The notes below the pieces were generated by a model that ran no database searches, had not been told where the DNA came from, and saw only the letters and a program-made list of their open reading frames with translations. This document shows, piece by piece, positions 8,077 through 15,845 of a stretch of DNA of 18,676 bases (positions are counted from its first letter, which is position 1; each line of letters starts with the position of its first letter). A program made the position numbers and the translations under genes. The stretch lies in NCBI GenBank assembly GCA_964436865.1, contig CAYTFK010000118.1, forward strand, positions 1 to 18,676, given 5' to 3'. This DNA comes from JAXGPP01 sp964436865 (lineage in GTDB: Bacteria; Planctomycetota; Planctomycetia; Pirellulales; Thermoguttaceae).

Positions 8077-9090
8077 TCAAATGCGGTTGGTCCACTCCAC
8101 CAATCGGGCCAGTAAACCGGCCGCGGCATGGCTGTCAATCACGTCGGCCGCCCGTCGGGCGCACGCGGCCAAGGAACCGTCGCTTCCCACGGTCCAAAGG
8201 GCCGCGGCGGCGTTGGCAATGACGATGTCGCGGGCCGGTCCCCGCTCACCGCGGAATACACTGCGGATCAGCTCCGCGCTCTGCTGGGGGCCATCAACGA
8301 GAAGGCATTCACGGCCGCTTGACGGCAGATCGAAATCGCCTGGCTGCCAGGCATATTCGCGGAACCGACCGTCAGCAGCTTCCGTCACGTGCGTTTCCGC
8401 AGCCAGGGTCACCTCGTCCAGCCCGTCCGCGCCATGGACGACCAGCACCCGTTTGGAACCCAAGAGGGTCAGGGCCCCGGACAGAAGCGGCCGCAACTCT
8501 TCGCGCCCGACGCCAAGCAACTGGTACGGCGCCCGCGCGGGATTCACCAGCGGTCCGAGAATATTGAAAATCGTCGGCACGCCGAGCCGCTGCCGCACCG
8601 GCGCCACATGTTTCATCGCCCGATGCAGGAGCGGGGCAAAACAGAAACAGATTCCCAGTTCATCGAGGCACTGCTCGACACACGCCACGTCGGCTTGAAT
8701 ATTGACTCCCAACTCAGTGAGCACGTCCGCCGAACCGCTCCGGCTGGTGAACCTTCGATTACCGTGCTTGGCGACGGGCACACCGGCGGCGGCCGTCACA
8801 ATCGCCGCCGCGGTGCTGATGTTGAACGTTCCCGAGCAATCGCCTCCCGTGCCGACGACGTCAATCACCGTTGAGTGCCGCGTGCGGATGGGGGTCATTT
8901 CTCGCCGCATGGCCGCTGCCGCTCCGGCCACTTCGGCCACGGTCTCGCCCTTCTCGTGCAACGCGACCAGCAGGCGGGCGATCGCTTCCTCGGCGCAGCT
9001 TCCCTGCATGATCAACCCTATGGTCTCGGCCATCTCTTCCATGGAGAGATCGTTGCCGGCCTCGACACGGGCAATCTGCGAATCGATCAT
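8077..9090 (-). CDS. trpD: Anthranilate phosphoribosyltransferase
   Basis: TrpD joins anthranilate and PRPP to give phosphoribosyl-anthranilate, the second step of tryptophan synthesis, in the cytosol. At 337 aa it has normal length. Motifs in order are the PRPP-binding GTGGD (80-84), NIST (90-93), KHGNR (108-112), SGSAD (118-122), the anthranilate-site region HRAMKHVAPVR (156-166), TIFNILGPLVNP (173-184), and the Mg-binding DGLDE (222-226). The usual GTGGDG reads GTGGDC here, and the segment after KHGNR is RFTSR rather than the common AVSSK. The ATG at 9090 gives the standard N-terminus; the frame stays open a further 657 nt upstream but overlaps the nucleoside hydrolase antisense and is not coding. 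No other trp genes are nearby. A TAGAAT hexamer at 9131-9136 (minus) is a possible -10. Confidence 0.95.
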   Translation of the reverse strand: MIDSQIARVEAGNDLSMEEMAETIGLIMQGSCAEEAIARLLVALHEKGETVAEVAGAAAAMRREMTPIRTRHSTVIDVVGTGGDCSGTFNISTAAAIVTAAAGVPVAKHGNRRFTSRSGSADVLTELGVNIQADVACVEQCLDELGICFCFAPLLHRAMKHVAPVRQRLGVPTIFNILGPLVNPARAPYQLLGVGREELRPLLSGALTLLGSKRVLVVHGADGLDEVTLAAETHVTEAADGRFREYAWQPGDFDLPSSGRECLLVDGPQQSAELIRSVFRGERGPARDIVIANAAAALWTVGSDGSLAACARRAADVIDSHAAAGLLARLVEWTNRI

Positions 9091-9169
9091 GGCTTTCCGA
9101 CGCGACGGGGCAAGGACTGGCCGAAAGGGAATTCTATCCTCCTGCCCGCCGCCCGCGCACCCCACCCCC

Positions 9170-9197
9170 TTGCCAGGGCCCCGGCGCTTGATACAAT
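9170..9197 (+). promoter_or_regulatory. Sigma70-type promoter of the nucleoside hydrolase gene, with inverted repeat around -10
   Basis: TTGCCA (9170-9175, 5/6 to consensus) and TACAAT (9192-9197, 5/6) are separated by 16 nt and lie about 50 nt before the ATG at 9248. The -10 hexamer is enclosed by a perfect 7-bp inverted repeat, CCGGCGC (9181-9187) and GCGCCGG (9199-9205), which could be an operator or a chance GC-rich repeat. Confidence 0.55.
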
Positions 9198-9247
9198 CGC
9201 GCCGGCGAAGGCTAGATTTTTCCTGACTACCCCAGCGAGACATCCGG

Positions 9248-10195
9248 ATGCCCAAAAAGGTGATCCTGGACATTGATCCCGGCATCGACGACGCCATGGC
9301 GTTGTGCCTCGCGTTGACCGACCCCGCACTGGAAGTCGTTGGCGTGACGGCGGTGGGCGGCAATGTGGCGCCCGCGCTTGCCACGCGCAATGTCCAGGCA
9401 ATTATCGAGCAGATGGACCCGCCGCGGTGGCCTCGCGTTGGCGCTGCCTCCGCTCCTGAACAGGGTCTGCCTGCCGACGCGCGCAATATCCATGGACCGG
9501 ACGGGTTGGGCGGAGCCCAGTTCGAAGTCGCCGAACTGCGAACGCCGCACCCCGCGGAAAAGGTGATCTGCGACGAGGTCCGCGCCGCACCGGAGTCGGT
9601 CACCATCATCGCCCTTGGCCCGCTCACGAACATCGCCCGGGCGTTCCAGCGCGACCCGGAACTGCCCTCCCTTGTTGGCCAGATCGTCATGCGCGGCGGT
9701 ACGGTGGCCGGCCCGGGGAACATCACCCCGGCGGCCGAGTTCAACATCTATTGCGACCCGGTCTCCGCGCGCGCCGTGTTCCGTTCGCATTCCACCAAGG
9801 TGCTCATTCCACTGGACGTTACCAACCGGGCGACGCTCACCTTCGACGTTTTCAGTCAGCTTCCGGATGAGAACACGAAAATCGGCGGCTTGCTGCGGAA
9901 GATCCTTCCCTATGCCTTCCGCGCCTATCGCCAGCAATTCGGTTTCGAGGGGATGCACATCCACGATTCGGTCGCTCTGATCGCGGCGATGCACCCCGAG
10001 TTGTTCACCATGAGGTCGATGGCCGGCGACGTGGAAACAGCCGGCGAGATTACGGTGGGCGCCACGGTCTTCGATCGGCGACGCGTCGCCGCCTGGCAGC
10101 ACAATATGGAAGTTGCCGTCGACATTGAAGCAAAGAAAGTCGTCGAGCGGATCATCTCCGGCTTGACGGCCGCTGCCCAGGCGGAACGAGCCTGA
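9248..10195 (+). CDS. Inosine-uridine-preferring nucleoside hydrolase
   Basis: This 315-aa protein belongs to the nucleoside hydrolase family, calcium-dependent enzymes that split ribonucleosides into base and ribose for salvage. The calcium-binding N-terminal motif is DIDPGIDDA (residues 8-16, with D10, D14 and D15), where the family more often has DTDPG. Further motifs are IHGPDGLGG (81-89), MRGG (148-151), EFNIYCDP (164-171) and HDS (239-241), whose D240 completes the metal site. There is no signal peptide, so it is cytosolic. Specificity cannot be read from sequence. The ATG at 9248 starts the motif-bearing N-terminus directly; the Shine-Dalgarno site is weak, but a good promoter lies upstream. 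It is divergent from trpD and convergent with the HtrA-like gene (19 nt between stops). Confidence 0.94.
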   Translation: MPKKVILDIDPGIDDAMALCLALTDPALEVVGVTAVGGNVAPALATRNVQAIIEQMDPPRWPRVGAASAPEQGLPADARNIHGPDGLGGAQFEVAELRTPHPAEKVICDEVRAAPESVTIIALGPLTNIARAFQRDPELPSLVGQIVMRGGTVAGPGNITPAAEFNIYCDPVSARAVFRSHSTKVLIPLDVTNRATLTFDVFSQLPDENTKIGGLLRKILPYAFRAYRQQFGFEGMHIHDSVALIAAMHPELFTMRSMAGDVETAGEITVGATVFDRRRVAAWQHNMEVAVDIEAKKVVERIISGLTAAAQAERA

Positions 10196-10214
10196 CTCGG
10201 CGCTGGCTGCCGGA

Positions 10215-11390
10215 TTACTGGCCGAATTGGCTGCGATCGGACAGTTGCACACTGATCGTCACCGGCCGGCGCTCGCGGAAGACCATTATGCTCACTTGCC
10301 GGCCGATCTCGGTCAAATTCACCAGATTCACCAGATGGTTGCCATCCTCGATGGGGGTCTCGTTGAACTGCAGGATCACGTCGCCCGCCATGAGCCCGGC
10401 CCGCGCGGCCGGTGAGTTCGGCGTGATGCGCGTCACCCGCGCGCCCATCAGGCGCGGCAGTCCGAGTTCCGCGGCCATCGCCGCGCCATAGCCCTGATCC
10501 CACTCCACTCCGAGGAAGGCTCGCGCCACGGTCCCGCGCTGGATCAACTGGCGGGCGACCAGCATGAACGTGTTAATGGGGATCGAGAATCCGATGCCCT
10601 CGCTTCCGCCCGAGTTGCTGGCGATGGCCGTGTTGATGCCGATGACTTCGCCCTGGAGATTGATCAGCGGGCCACCGCTGTTGCCCGGGTTAATCGCCGC
10701 ATCGGTCTGCAGAAAGTCCTGGAACTTCAACCCCGCCGCGCCCAATTCGAGATCCCAGCGTCCCTTGGCGCTGATGATGCCGTAAGTAACCGAGTGGCTC
10801 AGTCCGAACGGGCTGCCGACGGCGAGTACAAAATCGCCGATCTCCAGCTTTGAACTGTCCCCGATCGGCGCGGCAACCAGTCCTGGCGTGTTGACGGCCA
10901 TGACCGCCACGTCGGTCTCAGGATCGCGCCATACATTGACGGGATTGACGGTCCGCCCGTCCGCCAACGTAACGCGGATTCCGTCGGAGGTCGATCCGGC
11001 GATGACGTGACAGTTGGTCAGTACAAAGAACTTGCCGTCGAGTTCGACGACAACACCGGATCCGGCCTCCTCGACGCGTTGACGCGGATGAGCGAGCGAA
11101 CGGGTCGCCTGGCCGGTGACATCCGCCGCTACATGAACTACCGTAGGCCCGACCAGTTTGGCCACGGTCTTGACCACGGCGTTCTGCGCCTCGATGACCC
11201 GCGCCTGTTCGCGCAACTGCTGATAGAGTTCGGCGCGCTGCTCTGGACTAACGCTGCCATACCGCTCCAGAGCGGCAGGCAAGGCGACAGTCTGAGCGCC
11301 TGCAGGCGGAGTCCCGCCCCCGAGAAGAGAGGCACAGAGTGCGCTGGCCAAAAAGAAAAGCCGCCAGCGGCGCAAAGGTCGTTGCGGCAT
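10215..11390 (-). CDS. HtrA/DegP-like serine protease with one PDZ domain
   Basis: This 391-aa exported trypsin-like protease is of the HtrA family, which degrades misfolded envelope proteins. The N-terminus (MPQRPLRRWR, then a hydrophobic run to about residue 27 and an AGAQ site near 30-33) is a signal peptide. The catalytic triad is H128 (TNCHVIAG), D160 (PETDVAVM) and S238 (NPGNSGGPL). One C-terminal PDZ domain spans about residues 300-383, including the PAARAGLMAGDVI segment. DegP and DegQ have two PDZ domains, so this is closer to DegS-type or single-PDZ HtrA architecture. The start is fixed by AAGGAG 7 nt before the ATG at 11390. It lies 141 nt downstream of the DksA-like gene on the same strand, with a large hairpin between them. 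Confidence 0.94.
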   Translation of the reverse strand: MPQRPLRRWRLFFLASALCASLLGGGTPPAGAQTVALPAALERYGSVSPEQRAELYQQLREQARVIEAQNAVVKTVAKLVGPTVVHVAADVTGQATRSLAHPRQRVEEAGSGVVVELDGKFFVLTNCHVIAGSTSDGIRVTLADGRTVNPVNVWRDPETDVAVMAVNTPGLVAAPIGDSSKLEIGDFVLAVGSPFGLSHSVTYGIISAKGRWDLELGAAGLKFQDFLQTDAAINPGNSGGPLINLQGEVIGINTAIASNSGGSEGIGFSIPINTFMLVARQLIQRGTVARAFLGVEWDQGYGAAMAAELGLPRLMGARVTRITPNSPAARAGLMAGDVILQFNETPIEDGNHLVNLVNLTEIGRQVSIMVFRERRPVTISVQLSDRSQFGQ

Positions 11391-11428
11391 AGCTCGACTC
11401 CTTGACGGGGCAGGAACCGCGACCGGCA

Positions 11429-11472
11429 GTGCAGCACCGCGGCGGGCGAGAGTGCCCGCCGGCAAGCTGCAC
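11429..11472 (-). other. Two-tier hairpin between the DksA-like and HtrA-like genes
   Basis: An outer perfect 7-bp stem (GTGCAGC 11429-11435, GCTGCAC 11466-11472) encloses a 4x4 internal loop and an inner perfect 8-bp GC stem (11440-11447 with 11454-11461) with a 6-nt loop. No T-run follows on either strand, so it is not a standard intrinsic terminator. It sits about 40 nt upstream of the protease start, so it could be a leader structure or an mRNA-stability element. Confidence 0.45.
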
Positions 11473-11531
11473 CGCCCTGAATCACGCTGGTTCCATCTCA
11501 CCAAGCAGTCTACTCAGACCCCACAGTGAAA

Positions 11532-11984
11532 TCAAGAAACGTCCAGCTCAATGTCGTTGATCGAGACGTCGAGATCGCCTGAACTCGTGTCCAGAAGACG
11601 GCCCCAATCGGCATCGGCACGACCGCCCGAGCCCTCGCGTTCTGCCTCGCGCTGGCATTTGATGCACAACGTCGCGTATGGCAGAGCGTTGAGCCGCGCC
11701 ATCGGGATGCTGCATCCGCACCCTTCGCAAATGCCGTAGTCGCCGTTCCGCATGCGGTCCAGCGCAATCTCGATTCGGGCCAATTCGCGGCTTTCGACCT
11801 CGGCCAGTTGCGAGCTGATCTCGTCCTGAACCGAGTCCAAAGCCGCGTCCACCAGGTCGCCGCTGGACTGTGCCCGCAATTCCTTCAACAGGCTGAGGTC
11901 GCCAGCCAGCGCCTTCCGCAGCGCGTCACGCCGCTTGATCAAGACCTGGTGCATGTTCAGGATCGCTTCTTTGCGGTTCTTCAT
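11532..11984 (-). CDS. DksA/TraR-family zinc-finger protein
   Basis: This 150-aa protein is of the DksA/TraR type, which binds the RNA polymerase secondary channel and alters transcription initiation. It has an N-terminal coiled coil (about residues 8-75). The tip carries D43-L-V-D46-A-A, matching the D-x-x-D-x-A motif needed for DksA activity. A four-Cys zinc finger follows, with C86, C89, C107 and C110 (CEGC...CIKC). An acidic, Asp-rich C-terminal extension of about 35 residues is unusual compared with E. coli DksA. The ATG at 11984 is preceded by GAGGTGG; the upstream open frame is unlike the family. The HtrA-like gene follows 141 nt downstream. Presence of the tip motif favours a true polymerase-binding role over a simple zinc-finger protein, by family analogy. 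Confidence 0.9.
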   Translation of the reverse strand: MKNRKEAILNMHQVLIKRRDALRKALAGDLSLLKELRAQSSGDLVDAALDSVQDEISSQLAEVESRELARIEIALDRMRNGDYGICEGCGCSIPMARLNALPYATLCIKCQREAEREGSGGRADADWGRLLDTSSGDLDVSINDIELDVS

Positions 11985-12118
11985 GGTAACCCCACCTCGG
12001 TGTCCGATCCTGGCCGCACTGAAGGAAGAGCCCCCCTCCAGAATGACCCGCTCGAACCCCTCTTCTCCTCGTTGATGCTTAAAAAGACAAGCCAGACAAG
12101 CCCGTGCGGGTTGTTCCA

Positions 12119-12146
12119 CTGACCCGCGCGGCAACCAAACTATAGT
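12119..12146 (+). promoter_or_regulatory. Possible sigma70-type promoter in the DksA/FHA gap
   Basis: CTGACC (12119-12124, 4/6) and TATAGT (12141-12146, 5/6) with a 16-nt spacer read rightwards, about 500 nt before the FHA gene start. If active, it would give a long leader or a separate small RNA covering the inverted repeat at 12303-12381. Confidence 0.3.
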
Positions 12147-12302
12147 ACGTATGGCAGCCGCGGGGGTTCCGTAAAATCCGAAACTTTGTCGTGGTCGCTC
12201 GTCGGTGCCCGAGCCGGGCCCCGAAACCGTTAATTCTGAGACTGTTACGACGGCCCCCTCTGCCGATCGCCACAAACTAGCCCAGGAATTTCCCGATTGT
12301 GA

Positions 12303-12381
12303 GCAACCACCGGACACCTCCCCACACGGTGCTGGGAGCCTAAGCTCGCTCCTGCCGCCAACGGCGGAGGGCGGTGGTTGC
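12303..12381. other. Candidate structured RNA element (long nested stem)
   Basis: A perfect 10-bp inverted repeat, GCAACCACCG (12303-12312) and CGGTGGTTGC (12372-12381), encloses 59 nt. Inside it, CCTCC (12317-12321) can pair with GGAGG (12366-12370). Smaller self-complementary pieces also occur (GGAGC...GCTCC near 12335-12352 and CCGCC AAC GGCGG near 12355-12367). The strand is unclear, and I cannot match it to tmRNA, SRP RNA, 6S, RNase P or tRNA. Confidence 0.35.
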
Positions 12382-12642
12382 CTATTCGCTATCGGATAAT
12401 CGTCAAATCCGGCAAGGATATGCAGCCCTTTTTCACTCAATCGCGCTTACCTGTTTTGAGGTCTCGACCGCACGTTGACCCGCCGTGGGCCGTAAGCTAC
12501 ATCCCCTGAGAGGCATGCGGCCTGAGAACGTACCCACCGCAGCCTTGACCCTGCCGAGCATACCGCCCGAACGGCCGCCAGACCCGCCGGGTCCCCGCCA
12601 CTCCGGCACCCCGCTCAGTGCCGAACCGAGATCACACCTGCC

Positions 12643-14628
12643 ATGGTTAGCACTGCCAATTCGTCCCTCCAGGACGTCACCCAAAGCGAATTGGTTCTCC
12701 GGATTTGCGGTTCGTCTCGACACGGGCAGGTCATCCGGCTTGGCACTCCGAAGTGCACCGTCGGCTCCGGTCCAAATTGCACCCTCAGGTTGTTGGCCAA
12801 GGGCGTCCAGCCGCTGCACTGCCTGATCGTTCGCGGCGCGGCCGCAACGGTTGTCCGCTGTTGGGGGCCAGACACGCGGCTGAATGGCCGGCAGTTCTAC
12901 GATGCGCCGCTCTCGCCGGGTGACCGCTTGAGTGTCGGGCCGATCGACTTCGAGGTGCTTCCCGCTCTCGCACCGGATCGCCCCCGTGAACTCGCGGGCG
13001 GCGGTCAGTCCGCGCCTGATCCCACGGCTCGGAGGGTCTATCGGCAGGCGCAACGGCTCGCCCGAGTAATGAAGGCCTCGCGGCGGCAGAACCGTGGACG
13101 TGTGCGGCGTCTCACCCGAGAAATCCGCTCACAGCGGAAACGCCTTAGCGAGCTCGATCGTTCCGCGTTCCAGCCAGAAGCGGCAGCAGACGAGGCGGCG
13201 CTTGGTCGCGAAGAGCTTTCTCGGGACCGGCTCGAGTTGGATCTGCGACGCGATGCGTTCGAAGAGACGCGTCGGCGTTGGCTCGAAGAGCAGGCGCAGG
13301 CAGAAGCGGATCTCCGCCGCCAGGCCGAGGAACTCCAGGCACTTCGCACCCAGCTCGAGGCCCGAAGCCGATCGCTGGATGAGCAGTGCGAGCGCGCCGA
13401 CGCCAATCGGCGGAACGCCGACGAGGAGTGGCGAGCGCGAATCGGTACCCTCGAGGCCCGCGATGCCGAATTCGAGGCGCGACAACAGGCCTGGCGGAAC
13501 GAGGTCGCCCAATGGCACGCCCAGCGCGAAGCGGCCGACCGCCAGGCGGTCCAATGCGCCGAACAGGTCGCGGCCGAGCGCGCCGAACTCCAGGCCGAGC
13601 GCAGGGCCCTCGCCGAAGAGCAGAGCCGCTGGGAAACGGAGCGGGCCGAGATCGAGCAACGACTCCACATCCGCAGCGAGGAACTGGCTGCACACCAAGC
13701 CCAACTCGAAGCTGCTGCCGCTCGATTGCACTCGGATCGCGGCGACACGGGGAGCTCAGCCGATCGAGAGCACGCCGACCGGTTGTCGCGGACCCAGTCC
13801 ACGTCTGGTGAACTCGAATTCGAGGAAGTCTCCGCTGATTCACCGGTCAGCAGCCAGGACATCTTTCGTCGCCTCGGCAACATGCCGTCGTTTGCAGACG
13901 ACGCCTCCTCAGTTTCCGTCAGTTCGCCCACCATTCCGATCCGATCGATTAACGCGGACGCCGTGCCCTCTCCGGAATCGACGGACGGCGAGGAGGAATC
14001 GATCGACGACTACATGGCCCGTCTTCTGGCGCGTGTCCGGGGCGGCGCGCCGTCCACTGGGAGCCATCGCGAACCCGCCCCGGCCGAGATCGAACTGCCG
14101 TCAGCGGCTCGCCCCATCGCAAGCGCCCCGGCTTCGCCGCTGATCGAACCGGTCTCGAAGCCGGCCAGCACCGACGCGCCGGCATTCCCTCGCATCGCAC
14201 CGGAGACGCTGGCCGACCTCCGGGCAATGCGCGAACTGGCAAATCTCTCGGCGCGATCGGCCCTTAACCGCCACACCCGGCAGATGCTCAAAAGGACCAT
14301 CCGCAGCAAGCTGATGGTGGCCCTCGTGGCCGTAGTCGCTTGCGCCTGCCTGGGATGGATTTGGCGCGCCTACGGGCGGCATGACGCTACGCTGGCCGCC
14401 GCCGGGCTGAGCCTGCTGGTGGCCTGCTACTGGACGGTTCAGTACGCCGTGCTTACCGGACGGCTGAACATCACGCGGACCGGCCACCTCGATTGGAATC
14501 GGAACGAAGCCGCGGCAGTGGAGCCTATCCCGGCGCACCAGCAGCCGCCGATCGCGGTTTCGCCAGCCGCCGATCGCGAGCCGCCTGCGGCTCGCGAAGC
14601 GGAGGCCGTCGTCGAGCGAGCGGAATAA
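12643..14628 (+). CDS. FHA-like / coiled-coil / two-TM membrane protein
   Basis: This 661-aa protein has an N-terminal forkhead-associated-like domain (about residues 17-106), a long Glu/Arg/Ala-rich coiled coil (about 130-385) and a Ser/Pro/Ala-rich disordered segment (about 385-525). Two transmembrane helices at about 557-574 and 582-603 are followed by a hydrophilic tail. FHA domains usually bind phosphothreonine. Here NG (81-82) and H59 are kept, but the usual Gly-Arg is GS (41-42) and the Ser three residues before the His is Q56, so phosphopeptide binding is doubtful. The C-terminal TM pair would anchor the protein with the FHA end and coiled coil in the cytoplasm. The start is the first ATG of the frame before the FHA region; the Shine-Dalgarno site is poor. 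It stands alone, convergent with the TIM-barrel gene. A tethering role is likely; partners are unknown. Confidence 0.85.
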   Translation: MVSTANSSLQDVTQSELVLRICGSSRHGQVIRLGTPKCTVGSGPNCTLRLLAKGVQPLHCLIVRGAAATVVRCWGPDTRLNGRQFYDAPLSPGDRLSVGPIDFEVLPALAPDRPRELAGGGQSAPDPTARRVYRQAQRLARVMKASRRQNRGRVRRLTREIRSQRKRLSELDRSAFQPEAAADEAALGREELSRDRLELDLRRDAFEETRRRWLEEQAQAEADLRRQAEELQALRTQLEARSRSLDEQCERADANRRNADEEWRARIGTLEARDAEFEARQQAWRNEVAQWHAQREAADRQAVQCAEQVAAERAELQAERRALAEEQSRWETERAEIEQRLHIRSEELAAHQAQLEAAAARLHSDRGDTGSSADREHADRLSRTQSTSGELEFEEVSADSPVSSQDIFRRLGNMPSFADDASSVSVSSPTIPIRSINADAVPSPESTDGEEESIDDYMARLLARVRGGAPSTGSHREPAPAEIELPSAARPIASAPASPLIEPVSKPASTDAPAFPRIAPETLADLRAMRELANLSARSALNRHTRQMLKRTIRSKLMVALVAVVACACLGWIWRAYGRHDATLAAAGLSLLVACYWTVQYAVLTGRLNITRTGHLDWNRNEAAAVEPIPAHQQPPIAVSPAADREPPAAREAEAVVERAE

Positions 14629-14662
14629 GCCCGTAATCGAGCGGGCCGGACGCACGTGCTGC

Positions 14663-15676
14663 TCAGAAACCCCGTGCGGCCTTGATATCCTCGAAGTCGC
14701 GGAGGTGATAGCCGATTCCCACGAAGTCGAGCACGCGGCACAATCCGCGTAGCGCGACTCCCATCCCGTCGGGACCGCTGAAACCGCCGAACTGGCCGCC
14801 ACCCTTGACGTGCGGTTCGAGGTCGAGAAAAACGCCCGGAATGCCGCGGCGTTTGAGCTTCTTCTCCAGGCTGGGCAACATCTTGGCGAAATCCCGCAAG
14901 ATGATCTCGTGACCGGCGTAACCCTGATCCGCCGGCACGAAGCCCTTCATCGCCTCTTCGTCGAGATGCCCGCCCTTCATCGACCGCTGCGGATTGTGGT
15001 AGTCCTTGATGTGCAGCCAACCGAGGCCGGGTTTCATCGCCTCATACTGCTCGAAGATCTCGCCCGGAGTGTAGCCCTGGACGATCAGGTTGGCGGCGTC
15101 GAACACCAGAACCATCGCCGGATGGTTTACCTGTCGGTAGATCTCGGCCAGCAGATGGCCGTTCTGGCCCACGAGGTTCGCCTCGACCTCCAATCCGAAC
15201 GTCAGGTCGGAGCGGTGGCAGGCCTCGGCAATCTGGCCGAGCTGATCGATGGTTTGCGGCAGGTGGTCCTTGGGATCGGTATCCTTGGGATGGTAGAACG
15301 AAAAGCCGCGAATGAGCTTGCTCTCGAAGGCGTGAGCCATCTCGCAAACCTGCTTGACGTCCTTCTCCAGGTACTTCTTGAACGGCACGAAGACGTTCTT
15401 CGTGCCGTCGTCGACGTCGAGGAGCTTCACCTTGCCGATCGGCGAGCCAATCGATGACACATTGAGCCCGTACTCGTTTTGCAGCGTGCGGACCTTCTGG
15501 ATCTCGGGGACCGAGAGCTTCATCACGTTCTTGATCCCTTCACCCACATCAATGAAGCGGATGCTGTAATACTGCAACCCGATGGCGGCAAACGCGGCAA
15601 ACTGCTGTTCGGCCGTCTTCTGATTGGCGGCCTCGTCGGCGAAACCGCTAAGGATCACTCGGGCGTCGTTGGCCAT
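14663..15676 (-). CDS. Sugar phosphate isomerase/epimerase-like protein (xylose isomerase-like TIM barrel)
   Basis: This 337-aa soluble protein is of the AP-endonuclease-2/xylose isomerase-like TIM-barrel superfamily. Likely metal ligands sit in the family positions: E in FGLEVEAN, D in LVFDAAN, H in WLHIKDYH, and E in FLDLEPH near the C-terminus. No signal peptide is present (MANDARVILSGFADE), so it is cytosolic. Members act as isomerases, epimerases or inositol-catabolism enzymes; the substrate here cannot be named, and planctomycetes carry many paralogues. The ATG at 15676 is preceded by AGGGAG with a 7-nt gap. A TAGAAT hexamer at 15726-15731 (minus) could be its -10, suggesting its own promoter. 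It lies 169 nt downstream of cobO on the same strand, so read-through from the cobalamin-regulated genes is possible but not shown. Confidence 0.88.
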   Translation of the reverse strand: MANDARVILSGFADEAANQKTAEQQFAAFAAIGLQYYSIRFIDVGEGIKNVMKLSVPEIQKVRTLQNEYGLNVSSIGSPIGKVKLLDVDDGTKNVFVPFKKYLEKDVKQVCEMAHAFESKLIRGFSFYHPKDTDPKDHLPQTIDQLGQIAEACHRSDLTFGLEVEANLVGQNGHLLAEIYRQVNHPAMVLVFDAANLIVQGYTPGEIFEQYEAMKPGLGWLHIKDYHNPQRSMKGGHLDEEAMKGFVPADQGYAGHEIILRDFAKMLPSLEKKLKRRGIPGVFLDLEPHVKGGGQFGGFSGPDGMGVALRGLCRVLDFVGIGYHLRDFEDIKAARGF

Positions 15677-15845
15677 GATTGGGCTCCCTGTCCGGCTGGG
15701 GCGCTGTTGTTCTGCAAAAGGTCCGATTCTAGCTCCTCAAGGGGCGCCGTGCCCAGTGGGGCAAGCATTCCCCTCTTCGGTCCGGGCCGAAAGGCAATAG
15801 CGGGGATCGCGGAGGAACCTTGCCGCGTCAATTCGGCTACGAAGG

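Larger units (their letters stand above)
11985..12642. other. 658-nt intergenic region with inverted repeats, no protein gene seen
   Basis: The gap separates the divergent DksA-like and FHA genes. Open frames inside have no ribosome-binding site or plausible protein. It holds a tandem 9-nt repeat (AGACAAGCC twice, near 12085-12103), a 9-bp stem with one G-U pair around 12102-12130, a possible plus-strand promoter (12119-12146) and a long inverted repeat (12303-12381). AT content is higher than in flanking genes in several patches, as expected for regulatory sequence. Confidence 0.5.

Noticed and set aside
9227..10252. Minus-strand open frame over the nucleoside hydrolase
   Set aside because: It is antisense to a gene with complete catalytic motifs; its composition is not protein-like and it has no ribosome-binding site.
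12433..13053. Minus-strand frame across the FHA gene start and its upstream gap
   Set aside because: No ribosome-binding site or recognisable domain; it overlaps the well-supported FHA region antisense.
13038..13934. Minus-strand Ser/Arg-rich frame opposite the FHA protein coiled coil
   Set aside because: It is the reverse-strand shadow of a Glu/Arg/Ala repeat region, which gives Ser/Arg-rich frames automatically.
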